From contig CAMXCT020001846.1 in assembly GCA_947184155.2 (NCBI GenBank), positions 360,521 to 424,520 of the forward strand: DNA of 64,000 bases. Reading direction: 5' to 3'. This stretch comes from Cladocopium goreaui (Eukaryota > Sar > Dinophyceae > Suessiales > Symbiodiniaceae). Positions 11,013 through 21,368 of the stretch are shown here, piece after piece (position 1 is the stretch's first letter; each line of letters opens with the position of its first letter). The position numbers and the translations under genes were made by a program. Below the pieces are notes generated by a model. The model was not told where the DNA came from and searched no databases. It saw nothing but the letters and a program-made list of their open reading frames with translations.

Positions 11013-14000
11013 CGATGATCTTGTTGCGGACATGGAGTTGACCTTGTCTCACATGTTGAATGGGCCATGGATTGGCTTGAGCACAGATTTTGCGGTCATA
11101 CCACAACTGCATCCAATAGCACAAGCGGCATGCAGGTGCACTCCTGTATCCAAAATGGCCACGAATGTGTTTCATATCTTCACTGATGGATCTTGCAAAA
11201 ATGGTGATGCTGCTTGGTCCTTCATAGTGTTGTGTGAATGCAATGTTGGATCGCAACGACATTTTGTGCGGATTGGATATGCTGCAGGAAGGGTTGACAG
11301 TGAGATTGGGCCAACTGAGCAGACAGCACAGGATGCGGAAGCGACTGCGTTGATAGCAGCTGCCAATTTCATGCTCACCAAGAGGGACCTTCCTCATTTG
11401 GCCATTCACTTTCACTTTGATGCCACAGCCGTTGGCAAAGGCAGTTGTGGGACTCATAGAGTGATTCAACAATCTCCAGAAATTTCAAAAAGGCAAATGG
11501 ATGCCAGAGTTATGGTTTCATTGTTGCAAAGAAAGGCCAGCAAGGTACAGGGATTGCATGTTCATACACATGAAGGGCAACCATGGAATGAGTTTGCGGA
11601 TTCAGTAGCAGGACTTGTTAGACGTGGATGGAGCCCTCCTATTGAAGCTGTTTTGACATGCGGCCCCTTGTTGCGCCATTCTTTAGCGCATTGGGCTTGG
11701 CTCTCAATTGCACCCGATGAAGAGTTACCAAGTTTGCGTGTGATCTTGCAAAATGAATCACCAGATGCTTTTCAAGGAACCATTGATCGCACCCTTGATC
11801 AGAAGGCTGCAAGTCAATCAGTTCAAGAACACAGAAATGTTTTGAGAGTCGCCACCGTCAATGTTGGCACATTGGAACAATCCCAGATCCTCCCAGGAAC
11901 CAGTGTCTCCCACAAGACACATGAGATCATTCAGCAATTTCTGCAAGAGGACATTCATGTGGTTGCTGTTCAGGAAGGGAGAGCCAGAGGCAGTCGCACT
12001 GTGCATCATGGCCCTTTCACATGCTTCATAGGAGCTGCCTCTGCGGGGATTGGTGGAGTTGAGCTGTGGATTAATGGAGAAGAAATCAGCCGGATTTTTG
12101 ACGTGCCATTTGACCCTCAGCAAGATGCATGTGTTTGGTATGCCACACACAGGTTGATGGCAGTGCGGGCCCATATTGGTGACAAAACAATTGAGTTCCT
12201 GACATGCTATGCGCCTCAAAGAGCTCGCCCGACACATGAGATTCATGAATGGTGGGATGAGTTGGAGACAGTCATGCGTCAGATGAAAAGAGACTCAACG
12301 TGCATCATTTTGGGCGATTTCAACTGCAAAATCGGAAGTATTAACACTGATGCCATTGGTTCTGCTGGCGCTGATCTTGAGGACTTGGCGGGCAGCAGAT
12401 TGAGACGATGTTGTGAGCAGTTTGATCTGGCGATACCCTCCACATGGGACACCTTGCATCAAGGCGAACATTGGACCTTTTGTGGAAGTAGAGGGTCGAA
12501 GAGCAGGTTGGATTACATTGCAGTCTCCAACGAACAGATGAATGCTGTGGTTGCTTCATATGTTCATGATGGTATCGATGTACTCAATGGCGACCGTGAT
12601 CACAGAGCTCTGGTTTTGGAATTGGGATTGGTGACCAGTTTCCAACACGACCACATGAAGATCAGAAAACCTCTGTACAACAGAAAAAAGGCAAGAAGCA
12701 ACAAACTCACTGGGCATTCCGGCATGTTGCATTCTTTTCCCCTTTGCAGTTGGAAGCAAGATGTCAATGATCATTGGTCGAATCTCAGAAATTATGTCCA
12801 AGACAAAGCAGCGCATGAGTTTCCGAAGGGCAAAAGACAGCAGAGACAGCTTTATTTTTCACCGGCTGCTTGGGACATGGTTTGTCGGCGGAAAGATTTG
12901 CGACAGCAACATAGGGAATTGCAGAGGTGTAACAACCTGGAAGCAATGAAGTTGGTGTTCCAGACATGGCGTCAAGCAAAGATTTCCCCACAAGAAGCGC
13001 AGAATTGGGAGCTTTCTGCGCATCTGAGATGTATGCAAGAAGCGGTGATTCTGGAGCAACGATGCAAAGTGGATGTCGACTTCAGGAAACAAAAGAGAGA
13101 GGACTGGAAAAGATGGGTCTCCTCACAACTGGATTCTCAAGTCACATCCCTTCAACATGCGACAGCATCACAGATCTACAAGATTTTAAAACCAAAGAAA
13201 ATGATTGACAAAAAGAAAGGACGACACCACAAGCCATTGGCAGGATTGCGAGATGCTCGTGGGCAGTGGAGGAGTTCAAGAGGTGATGTTGCAGCAGCAT
13301 GGGAGGAGCAGTTCGCTGAAATTGAATTAGCGGAAGAGATTTCCTTTCAAGATCTCATGAAGCGCTCTGTCCCAAGCAGTACAACGATCCACCCATTGGA
13401 GCTCCACAACATCCCGACCTTTTACGACCTGGAAAGCTGTCTCATGGCTCTTAGCGACCAAAAAGCCACTGGAGTTGATGGTTTGGGGGCTGAGCTGTGG
13501 CACACAGGTCTCACAGAAAATGCAATGAGAATTTTTCCTCTCCTCATGAAGTCTGCAGTGAGGAAGCAAGGCATGCCTGAGATGTCCGGAGGATGGTTGT
13601 TGCCATTATGGAAAGGGAAGGGTCACCCGTCACAGATGGAGGGTTACAGGGCGATTCTTTTGGAACCTACTCTGTCCAGAGCTTTGTCGAAAGCGTGGCG
13701 AAGCAAACTGATTTGTGGGTTGGAGCGTGTCGCAGCGCCTCTGCAGTGCGGGGGCAGAAAAGGTGTTGGCATTAGCCCACTGCACTTGATGCTACGCATC
13801 TGGCAATCGAACGCTGCTTCACAAAAATCCTCTTTAGGCCTCATCTACGTTGACATCAGATCAGCTTTTTACAGGGTGGCAAAACCTCTTTTGGCCAATT
13901 TCAATGGTACAACAGAATCTCTGGTCAACATATTTCAGGAGCTCAAACTCCCTTCGTCGGCTCTGCAGCAGTTCCTGGAGAACGTACATGGGGCCGATCT

Positions 14001-16734
14001 GATCAGTAGAGCGACCGGCTCTGATGTCATTTCGGGACAAGTGTCCTCGAACCTAGCACAGACATGGTTCTTGGTGCCCAACTCCTCCACAATCAGGGCG
14101 CCCAGGATGGGCACAAGGCCAGGAGACCCCTGTGCCGACATACTTTTCGGCTTTGCATTGAGGCAGGTCTTACAGGTTGTCATGGAGCGTGCAGAGAGTG
14201 CGGGCCTTCAACTATGCTTTGACACGGAGGATGGTCGGAGCACAAGTTTTGTGGCATGGGTTGATGACCTGGCGTTATCAGTCATGGCTTGTGCGTCAAA
14301 GGTGGTTTCAAACACAGCACAACTTCTCTCCATCATCATTGATGTCATGACGGAACATGGCTTGAGTCTCTCAGTTGGCAAAGCGAAGACTGCTGTCATG
14401 TTTGAGTTCAGAGGTAAGAACGCAACCAAGTGCAGGCAGGATTTTGAGAAGTGCCATGCTGACACCTTGGACGTTTTGTCGGAACACCATGGAATGATGA
14501 AAATACCGGTGGTTGGTTTTTACAAACACTTGGGAGGGATCATTGTCCCATATGGATCCAAGATCCCTGAGATCAAGACAAGAGGGGAAGCCATGCGTCA
14601 GAAGTTGGCTCCTTTGAAGGCTGTGCTTTCAAATCCAAGGATTGACATTGACAAGCGCAGGTTGCTGGTACGCAGCATGGGTATGTCTGTCATCAAATTG
14701 CACAGCGCAACGTGGTTCGATCTCACCCAAGCAGAAGCAGAAGCATGGCATGCTGTTGTTCACTCAACATACGCTATGCTTGAAAGACGAAACGAGCATG
14801 GTGAAGTTCCACACAAGGAGACCTATGAGTTGGCGAGGCAAATGGAGGGCCCCATGCCTATTGAAGCTCTTTATCTGGAAAGGCTGAGATTGTTGGTCCA
14901 TATTCTACAGGTCAATGATCACTACATCATTACTGCCATTCTCCAAAACTACAAGCAAGCTGGTTGTGCTTCGTGGCTCTATGGAGTACTGAAAAGCTTG
15001 CGTTGGGCACAAGCCCAGATTGGAAGAAATGCATTTCCAGATGAGCTGCTTGAGCTGACTGAGCGATCAACGTGGGACATTTTCCATGAGGTAGCTAAAG
15101 AGATAAAGTCCAATGTCAAAAAAGTGGAGCGTGCTCACCAGGTACGGTTGAAAACTTACTGCGGTCTGAAAGATCACAAGGCATTTATGGAGGAGATCTG
15201 CTCAGAAATGGGGTGGACAAAGCGACGGCATATGGATGAAGCTGTTGAAGAACCTTCATGTGTGCAGTGTGGCGACTGTGGGAAATGTTTCAAAAATGGT
15301 GCTGCTCTGGCCACTCATGAACAAAGAGTTCACCAAAAGAGGATTGCATTGAGACGATTCGTTGTTGACGGGGTTTGTCGTGCATGTGGAAAGCTTTTTC
15401 ACACTCGTGCAAGGTTGTTGACACATTTGCATGTTGGAAAAGGAAAATGCTGGCTTTTTCATCTCCGCAGGTTCGCTCCTCTGACGAGTGAGCAAGCCGG
15501 GGCGCTGGATGATCATGATCGCACTGCAGGACAAGCCCTACATCAGGTGCATGCACTGCATGATCATGCCAAGAGGAGTTGGAGAATTGCTAGCCAAGAG
15601 GAGATGAAATCATCTCTCCAACAGCAAGTTTTTGATGGTGATATCTACGCGGAGCCAACACCTGATGAGCTGCAGGCATGGGCCAGTTTTGGTTTGTTGC
15701 CACCTGGGCGGGGTGGTCGTGCTATCACCCAGCGAGCCGGTACAAAGTGGGAGGTGGCAAATGTTTGCAGAGATGTCTCCAGGATGGAAGAAAAGATCAA
15801 GAAAGAGGCTGCTATGTGGGAACCAAACTTTGATTGGATACCACGTTCACTTTCTGAAGGTCAGCTTTTCTTTTTGGTCCTTTTCAGCGGCCATCGCCGT
15901 TTTGGCGACATCTCTTCGTGGATGCAATGGGATAATCGAGTGGTGCCTCTTGCTGTGGATCTTGCAGTCAGCAAAGAGCACGGAAACGTGCTTGACCACA
16001 ACAAGTGGTTCCGACTGATTCAGGCTAGAAGAGTTGTCGGTGCACATGGTGGACCGCCGTGCGAGACATACAGCATGGCCAGATGGCTTGATATCCCAGG
16101 ACAAATGTGTCCGCAGCCTTTAAGAGACCAATCAATGCCCTGGGGACGTTGCCACATTTCCTTGAAAGAGCTCCTCCAGTGCCATGTTGGGTCGATTCTC
16201 ATGTGGGAAACGCTGAAATTGCTCTTGTTGGTTTACGCTTTTGGAGGGAGTGTTTCATTGGAACACCCAAAAGGAGAGTGGGACAGCAATGAAAAGTGGT
16301 GTGTATGGATGTCAGGCTTTGTACGTTGGATGTTGAAAGGGCCTTCTTTTGACTCTATCACATTTCTTCAAGGCCCGTTAGGGCAATGTGCGCCAAAACC
16401 CACCACTATGTTGCTGGCCAGGATGGGCAATTTTGCAGCAAAAATTTATGGCCGATATCAGAAGGGATGGAAGCCCACTGAATTTCTCGGTGGTAAAGAT
16501 CAAAATGGTTGGAAAACTGCACGAGCGAAGGTCTATCCGGTGTTGCTTTCACAGAGCATTGCAGAATGTCATCTGGAGCACTATGACACCATCCATCAAC
16601 AGGGTTTCGAGCAGATCCCAGATGGCTTAGACAACGCGATCGCGGCTTTGTCTCAAATCCATGATCCTTACCACATGGACCTATTCCAACAAATGGCAGC
16701 GGATTTCCATCACCATATTGGAAGAGCAGTTTAG
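10948..16734 (+). CDS. LINE polyprotein: RNase H, endonuclease, RT, C2H2 fingers, methyltransferase-like tail
   Basis: The product is 1928 residues from the first ATG (the frame opens slightly upstream at TTG codons). Domains run in an unusual order. RNase H, about residues 75-230, shows FTDGS, a DAEAT glutamate, FHFDAT and WNEFAD. An AP-type endonuclease at 300-560 shows VNVGT, VQEG, LGDFN, SRLDYI and DRDH. The reverse transcriptase at 800-1250 shows IYVDIRSAFYRV, RMGTRPGDPC and WVDDLALS, with W replacing Y of YxDD. C2H2-like fingers lie at about 1435-1500 (CGDCGKCF..H....H and CRACGKLF..H...H). The last 300 residues contain LVLFSGHRRFGDI, then HGGPPCETYS, then QGPLGQCAPKPTT, which recalls motifs I and IV of cytosine-C5 methyltransferases. 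Known LINEs with RNase H usually place it after RT. Functions are inferred from motifs only. Confidence 0.85.
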   Translation: MKQFLSLPLQQQETRADQDVSSDDLVADMELTLSHMLNGPWIGLSTDFAVIPQLHPIAQAACRCTPVSKMATNVFHIFTDGSCKNGDAAWSFIVLCECNVGSQRHFVRIGYAAGRVDSEIGPTEQTAQDAEATALIAAANFMLTKRDLPHLAIHFHFDATAVGKGSCGTHRVIQQSPEISKRQMDARVMVSLLQRKASKVQGLHVHTHEGQPWNEFADSVAGLVRRGWSPPIEAVLTCGPLLRHSLAHWAWLSIAPDEELPSLRVILQNESPDAFQGTIDRTLDQKAASQSVQEHRNVLRVATVNVGTLEQSQILPGTSVSHKTHEIIQQFLQEDIHVVAVQEGRARGSRTVHHGPFTCFIGAASAGIGGVELWINGEEISRIFDVPFDPQQDACVWYATHRLMAVRAHIGDKTIEFLTCYAPQRARPTHEIHEWWDELETVMRQMKRDSTCIILGDFNCKIGSINTDAIGSAGADLEDLAGSRLRRCCEQFDLAIPSTWDTLHQGEHWTFCGSRGSKSRLDYIAVSNEQMNAVVASYVHDGIDVLNGDRDHRALVLELGLVTSFQHDHMKIRKPLYNRKKARSNKLTGHSGMLHSFPLCSWKQDVNDHWSNLRNYVQDKAAHEFPKGKRQQRQLYFSPAAWDMVCRRKDLRQQHRELQRCNNLEAMKLVFQTWRQAKISPQEAQNWELSAHLRCMQEAVILEQRCKVDVDFRKQKREDWKRWVSSQLDSQVTSLQHATASQIYKILKPKKMIDKKKGRHHKPLAGLRDARGQWRSSRGDVAAAWEEQFAEIELAEEISFQDLMKRSVPSSTTIHPLELHNIPTFYDLESCLMALSDQKATGVDGLGAELWHTGLTENAMRIFPLLMKSAVRKQGMPEMSGGWLLPLWKGKGHPSQMEGYRAILLEPTLSRALSKAWRSKLICGLERVAAPLQCGGRKGVGISPLHLMLRIWQSNAASQKSSLGLIYVDIRSAFYRVAKPLLANFNGTTESLVNIFQELKLPSSALQQFLENVHGADLISRATGSDVISGQVSSNLAQTWFLVPNSSTIRAPRMGTRPGDPCADILFGFALRQVLQVVMERAESAGLQLCFDTEDGRSTSFVAWVDDLALSVMACASKVVSNTAQLLSIIIDVMTEHGLSLSVGKAKTAVMFEFRGKNATKCRQDFEKCHADTLDVLSEHHGMMKIPVVGFYKHLGGIIVPYGSKIPEIKTRGEAMRQKLAPLKAVLSNPRIDIDKRRLLVRSMGMSVIKLHSATWFDLTQAEAEAWHAVVHSTYAMLERRNEHGEVPHKETYELARQMEGPMPIEALYLERLRLLVHILQVNDHYIITAILQNYKQAGCASWLYGVLKSLRWAQAQIGRNAFPDELLELTERSTWDIFHEVAKEIKSNVKKVERAHQVRLKTYCGLKDHKAFMEEICSEMGWTKRRHMDEAVEEPSCVQCGDCGKCFKNGAALATHEQRVHQKRIALRRFVVDGVCRACGKLFHTRARLLTHLHVGKGKCWLFHLRRFAPLTSEQAGALDDHDRTAGQALHQVHALHDHAKRSWRIASQEEMKSSLQQQVFDGDIYAEPTPDELQAWASFGLLPPGRGGRAITQRAGTKWEVANVCRDVSRMEEKIKKEAAMWEPNFDWIPRSLSEGQLFFLVLFSGHRRFGDISSWMQWDNRVVPLAVDLAVSKEHGNVLDHNKWFRLIQARRVVGAHGGPPCETYSMARWLDIPGQMCPQPLRDQSMPWGRCHISLKELLQCHVGSILMWETLKLLLLVYAFGGSVSLEHPKGEWDSNEKWCVWMSGFVRWMLKGPSFDSITFLQGPLGQCAPKPTTMLLARMGNFAAKIYGRYQKGWKPTEFLGGKDQNGWKTARAKVYPVLLSQSIAECHLEHYDTIHQQGFEQIPDGLDNAIAALSQIHDPYHMDLFQQMAADFHHHIGRAV

Positions 16735-16892
16735 TCATTTTGCCTCCTTTCAGTACACATCCAAATGCGATGAATGGAAACAAGTTGAGGCCAATTAGAT
16801 GACATAGCATCAGCTGCTTCACAATATGTGAAGTTTTTGGCAGGTGCAGCATGCAGGCGACAGACATGTCACGAGCAGAGAGCAATAAAAAA

Positions 16893-16905
16893 ATATACAT
16901 ATCCA
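16893..16905. repeat. Target-site duplication, right copy (LINE)
   Basis: This is an exact repeat of the 13 bases at 6706-6718, immediately following the poly-A-like 3' end of the element. A TA microsatellite continues to the right. Confidence 0.8.
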
Positions 16906-16979
16906 TATATATATATATATATATATTAACCACTATTAACCAGATGAAATCAGCCCTAAAAAAAATCCGATCTGTGCAG

Positions 16980-17055
16980 GTCTCCGGTGCAGCCAGTCAG
17001 ATGTGGCACAAGGATTCTTACTGGGGCCTTCGCAAGATCCGGAAGCATCGGCCCC
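16980..17055 (+). CDS. PhyH-like gene, exon with the HxD iron-binding motif
   Basis: The exon starts after TGTGCAG and stops before GTCTTT. The translation is VSGAASQMWHKDSYWGLRKI followed by RKHRP and one base of the next codon. The H-K-D of MWHKDSYWG matches the HxD metal ligands of PhyH dioxygenases. Phase is 0 at the start. The single leftover C joins GA of the exon at 17713 to give CGA, so the junction reads HRP-R-WCMLLYYPQ, exactly as expected for this family. This is strong evidence that the exons on both sides of the LINE belong to one gene. Confidence 0.75.
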
Positions 17056-17712
17056 GTCTTTTGGACCGAAAAGGGCGGAGGATCCGTTTCCGAAAAGGGC
17101 TGGAAATTGACAAAAAGTATCAATGGATTGGTTTTGTTGGGAACATATTTACACCGGAAACCATGGTTTTTACCATGAAATTGTTTGGGGTTTCCAGAGT
17201 TTCCGGTTAAAATTTTCCCATCCAATTCTATGATACTAACATGATATCGGTGATATGGAATCTATATATTGGTTATGTGGGATGGTTTGGTAGTTTGGGT
17301 TTGAATGGGCCCATTGAAAGAGTTGGGGCTGCAAACATTAAGGCTCACCCATGTTTGACTTTCTTTTGGGGGAGGCTTTGAACATATGACGAGTCAAATC
17401 TCAAAGGCATGACCATACTTTTATGAGATATTCTAGAATCCCGCAAGTTAACATAGATCTACATCGATATGGCTTAGCAGCTATGGTTTTCAGAAAAAAA
17501 ATCTGTAAATTAGGTGAATTGTCATATATGTTATCCATATGTTACAGTAATTTAAGCTGGTATTTCTCAGGGGTTGGTAACTGTCCCATTTTGGGAATAT
17601 TGGACATCACCTTATAGTAGCCATTATAGACCATATACCTAATGGTTGGGTGATGTTCAATGGGGACATTTGATGATTTCTTGGGGCCCAAATCAGCAAC
17701 TTGGCATCCAAG
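17056..17712. other. Intron of the PhyH-like gene
   Basis: It contains a part-copy of hairpin family 4 (17150-17228, with GGTTTCC...TTTTCCCATCCAATTC) and otherwise unrecognised AT-rich sequence. Confidence 0.5.
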
Positions 17713-17844
17713 GATGGTGCATGCTGCTGTACTATCCACAGGAGACGGTGCTCTCCATGGGGCCTACCTGCATCTTATCTGGATCGCAGTACTGGACCAA
17801 AGATACCGAGCATATGGAACCTTGGGACCCTGCTTGGGGCCCTG
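17713..17844 (+). CDS. PhyH-like gene, exon with YYPQETVLSMGPT
   Basis: The exon begins after CATCCAAG. It reads WCMLLYYPQETVLSMGPT followed by CILSGSQYW, a characteristic core strand block of PhyH-family proteins ('YYPQ....MGPT...PGSQY'). The 3' edge is uncertain: a GT occurs at 17845, and the open frame continues a little further. The end leading to phase 0, which the exon at 18693 needs, was not identified, so a further small exon or a non-GT donor is possible. Confidence 0.7.
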
Positions 17845-18692
17845 GTTGGTGGATGATTTTAAGGGGATTAATGGGGATTAATGGTGATTAATATTATAAT
17901 ATTATATGTAATATAGTGTATATGATGTTATAGGATTAATGGGGATTCATGGTGAAAAAATATGTACTACTATAATAATATTCGAATGGTGACTATTATG
18001 GGGACTATTATATATGTACTACTATGATATGTACTACTATCATGGGGATTACTGGTGATGATTTGCCAAAAAATATATGGCGAATTATTTGATAATCCTA
18101 TATAGGGACAGTTGTGATTCTAGCGAAAAAAAACTACCGCACCACAGGTGAAGTGACACCTGGGGATGGGTGAAAAGCTGTTTTCATGAGTACACTGAGT
18201 ACACATACTTGGAGGAATAAACATCTATTACAGTAGCCATTTTAGGGTACCTAAGGTGCCAGGGATTTGACTCATAGCCACATGAGAACATAGAAAAATA
18301 TTTCGAACATATGAAAAGATGAGGGGTGAAATGGGGTGAAAGAAATGGAGGTTGGGAGGTTCGACGGTTTTTGACAAACCGAGGAGTGCGGGGAGGATAT
18401 CCTACTGCCAAACTCCCAAGAGCAGAGCATGTTCCTTCCGCATGGCAACGTGCAGTACCAAACAGGGGTGCTGAATGAAGCAAAGTCCAACTACTTAGCT
18501 CCTGATCTGACTAACAATGCTTTGTAATTACTTTGTTCCTTTCCATGGCTTTTGCGACTGCCTCTACGGGAGTCGCACACCCTTTGAAAAAACGCCTTAG
18601 ATCCAATTGTCTCTCATGTTTTTCACCATTTTTCAAGTGGTTTTAAAAGGGAATTACTGTACTATGGCCGCACCATGCCGACATCTGAACAG

Positions 18693-18744
18693 GCGCAATA
18701 TGCTGGTCTGGTTGAAGACTTAGCTCTCACAGTGCCTGCCGGAA
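18693..18744 (+). CDS. PhyH-like gene, small exon ending LTVPAG
   Basis: This 52-base exon lies between CTGAACAG and GTGCCT and reads AQYAGLVEDLALTVPAG plus one base. The leftover A joins GT of the next exon to give AGT, so the join reads VPAG-S-CVLMHYDLFHRAS. This is the usual 'G.....HYD.WHR' lead-in to the distal metal histidine. Confidence 0.6.
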
Positions 18745-18963
18745 GTGCCTTGTCTCCAAGTAAACGATGCACACAGATTCTCCCGCCCCAGTAAATTGTA
18801 GGCAGTGGGGCTTGGTGTTGCATGCGAACATCAACAGCTTTGGTCCATTTTGGTAATTTTTAGTATTTGCACCACCCGCAAAAAAGCGATCCAGGGGCAG
18901 GTTGTTTCAGGGCTTTCCCACCCTCAGCTGTGTCTTCGCCCGGATCTTTGGAGCGTCGCTCAG

Positions 18964-19010
18964 GTTGTGTTCTGATGCACTACGACCTCTTCCATCGAGC
19001 CAGTTGCCGT
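18964..19010 (+). CDS. PhyH-like gene, exon with distal metal-ligand motif HYDLFHRAS
   Basis: After CGCTCAG the frame reads CVLMHYDLFHRASC. The HYDLFHR segment carries the second iron-binding histidine of the PhyH fold. The 3' edge is not firm: a GT follows at about 19008, and the frame remains open to a TAG at 19047. The following C-terminal part of the catalytic domain was not identified with certainty. Confidence 0.65.
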
Positions 19011-19680
19011 TTGAATGGCACCTCGCTCAACACTTCGGATCTGGCGTAGGTATGTGTAGGTATGGAATTCCCGTGGCTGGCCTTTGAAGGTACCCCAAGA
19101 TGTCTCCTTTTTCCAGACTGTTTTCGCACGCTTTCATTCATGCGTTCGCAGCCTTTTTGCAGGCTTGCAATGCATCACATTGAGCTAATCCCATGCCCAT
19201 ATATACATAATTAATCATAATTATATAATTATATATATATAGTTATATTTATATATATATATTAAACATGTCTAAATGCGCCCGAATATGCGTAAATCCC
19301 CTCATGGTTTCTGGAAGGTGTTTAATAAATAAGGAGTGTTCAATAGTGTTCAGATCCCCAATAAACTTCAAGGGCAGATGGCACTACCATCCCTGGAGAA
19401 CACCACCGAAGAATCTTTTTGAATTTGGTCTTGAATGGTTTTTATATGTTTTGATGAAATTCCTGCACACGAAGACCCCAAACTACCACACATGACCTGT
19501 ACTGGTATTTGCTGAAGAAGTGTTTTTCTTGTCCCAATGTTGGTTAACCCACTATTTGGATCTATTTGGGGAATCTATTGTCTATTGGGAATATTATTAT
19601 TCCTTTCGAGGGGCCGTAGGCTCCAATATTATCCATTCATTTTATCCCTTGGATCCCTGGGTTATCCTGGGTTCATGTTT
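19011..19680. other. No exon recognised
   Basis: It contains an AT microsatellite at 19198-19265 and a fragment resembling hairpin family 5 near 19300-19400. I see no convincing coding segment. Confidence 0.4.
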
Positions 19681-19996
19681 CTATATCACTATGGTGGGTA
19701 AAATCAGTATAAATCGGTCATTTCTATATCACTATGGGTGGGTAAAATCAGTTATTTCTATATCACTATGGTGGGTAAAATCAGTCATTTCTATATCAAT
19801 ATGGTGGGTAAAATAAGTTATTTCTATATCACTATGGTGGGTAGTAGGTAAAATCAGTCATTTCTATGTCAATATGGTGGGTAAAATCAGTTATTTCTAT
19901 ATCACTATGGTGGGTAAAATCAGTCATTTCTATATCAATATGGTGGGTAAAATAAGTTATTTCTATATCACTATGGTGGGTAAAATCAGTCATTTG
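19681..19996. repeat. Tandem array of a 30-33 bp unit
   Basis: About nine copies of a unit built on 'tatcactatggtgggtaaa' followed by 'atcagt[c/t]atttcta' stand head to tail, with small variants (aagt for cagt, aatatgg for ctatgg). Alternation of two variants suggests a higher-order unit of about 64 bp. No coding potential. Confidence 0.85.
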
Positions 19997-20192
19997 ACTT
20001 TCATTTTTTTTGCCAAATTCGACCGTTGATCGAGGTACTGCTCCCGTGCGATTCTTGGTGAAGTTTCAGTTTCTCGATGGCAACGTTTGCTGACTGGTGG
20101 ACCATGGGAATGCCATGGGAATGCCTGGACCATTGAAAACCCCAAAATTTGAGTCCTAAAGCCATCAAAATCACTCAAAATGTGAGGGGAAG

Positions 20193-20298
20193 TACCCTCT
20201 GGCAATTTAACGTAGCTATTGGAAATGGCCATTTATAGTTGATTTACCCATTAAAAATGGTGATTTTCCATAGCTTTTTGTATGTTTACCAGAGGGTA
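20193..20298. repeat. Hairpin MITE family 1
   Basis: A complete copy with ends TACCCTCTGG and CCAGAGGGTA. The flanks G and C make the outer TA shared on both sides. Confidence 0.8.
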
Positions 20299-20486
20299 CC
20301 TGAAGATCAGCGGGGTCGATGACTGGAAAAGGACAGATGATGGACTCGATGGACCTGCGACCGTGACGACTCGTGCGAGTTTACGACGTCTTGGACGGGC
20401 ACCCCAACCAATGTCGATCCCATTTCAACCCAAAACGGATCAAAATGGCTGGTTTGGTGCTAGAACAATGTACAACAAAAAAAAAG

Positions 20487-21367
20487 GACATAAAATGACA
20501 TGACATGAGATAACATGAAATGATATGACACGAGATGTCATGAAATGACATAAATCACATGATATGAGATGACATGAAATGACATGGAACAACATGACAT
20601 GAAATGACATGAGGAAATGAAATGACATGGAACGAAGTGAAATGACATGAACTGACATGAGATGACATGACATGAGATGACATGACATGACATGACATGA
20701 AATGGCCTGAGATGAAATGACATCAGATGACATGACATGAGATGACATGAGATGACATGAAATGACATGACATGACATGACATGAAATGACATGGAACGA
20801 CATGACATGAAATGACATAAAATGACATGAGATGACATGAAATGACATGAAATGACATGACATGAGATGACATGACATGACATGACATGAAATGGCCTGA
20901 GATGAAATGACATCAGATGACATGACATGAGATGACATGAGATGACATGAAATGACATGACATGAGATGAGATCATATGAAATGACATGAAATGACATGA
21001 GATGACATGACATGAGATGAGATCATATGAAATGACATGAAATGACATGAAATGAAATGACATGAGATGACATGACATGAGATGAGATCATATGAAATGA
21101 CATGAAATGACATGAAATGAAATGACATGAGATGACATGACATGAGATGACATGACATGACATGACATGAAATGGCATGAAATGACATGAGATGAAATGA
21201 CATGAGATGACATGACATGAGATGACATGAAATGACATGACATGACATGAAATGACATGGAACGACATGACATGAAATGACATAAAATGACATGAGCTGA
21301 CATGAAATGACATGAAATGACATGAAATGACATGAAATGACATGAGATGACATGAAATGACATGACA
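20487..21367. repeat. ACATG-type satellite, about 880 bp
   Basis: An almost pure array of ACATGA, ACATGAAATG and ACATGAGATG units. Larger blocks repeat nearly exactly (for example around 20640-20760 and 20870-20990), so recent segmental duplication within the array is likely. The long minus-strand open frames across it are only translations of the repeat. Confidence 0.9.
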
Positions 21368-21368
21368 T

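Larger units (their letters stand above)
6719..16892 (+). mobile_element. LINE-like non-LTR retrotransposon, complete, 10.2 kb
   Basis: The element lies between two exact 13-bp direct repeats and ends in an A-rich tail (CAATAAAAAA). It encodes, in order, a small zinc-finger protein (7063-8094), a frame interrupted once by TGA (8091-11012), and a large polyprotein (10948-16734). No long terminal repeats are present. Its length is unusually large for a LINE. The insertion lies within an intron of the PhyH-like gene in the same orientation, between exons at 6010 and 16980, so splicing could still remove it. The intact large frame suggests a recent insertion; the internal TGA may disable the middle frame. 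Confidence 0.85.

Noticed and set aside
19681..19996. Regularly spaced repeats considered as a CRISPR array
   Set aside because: Units are directly adjacent with no unique spacers, and the setting is eukaryotic.
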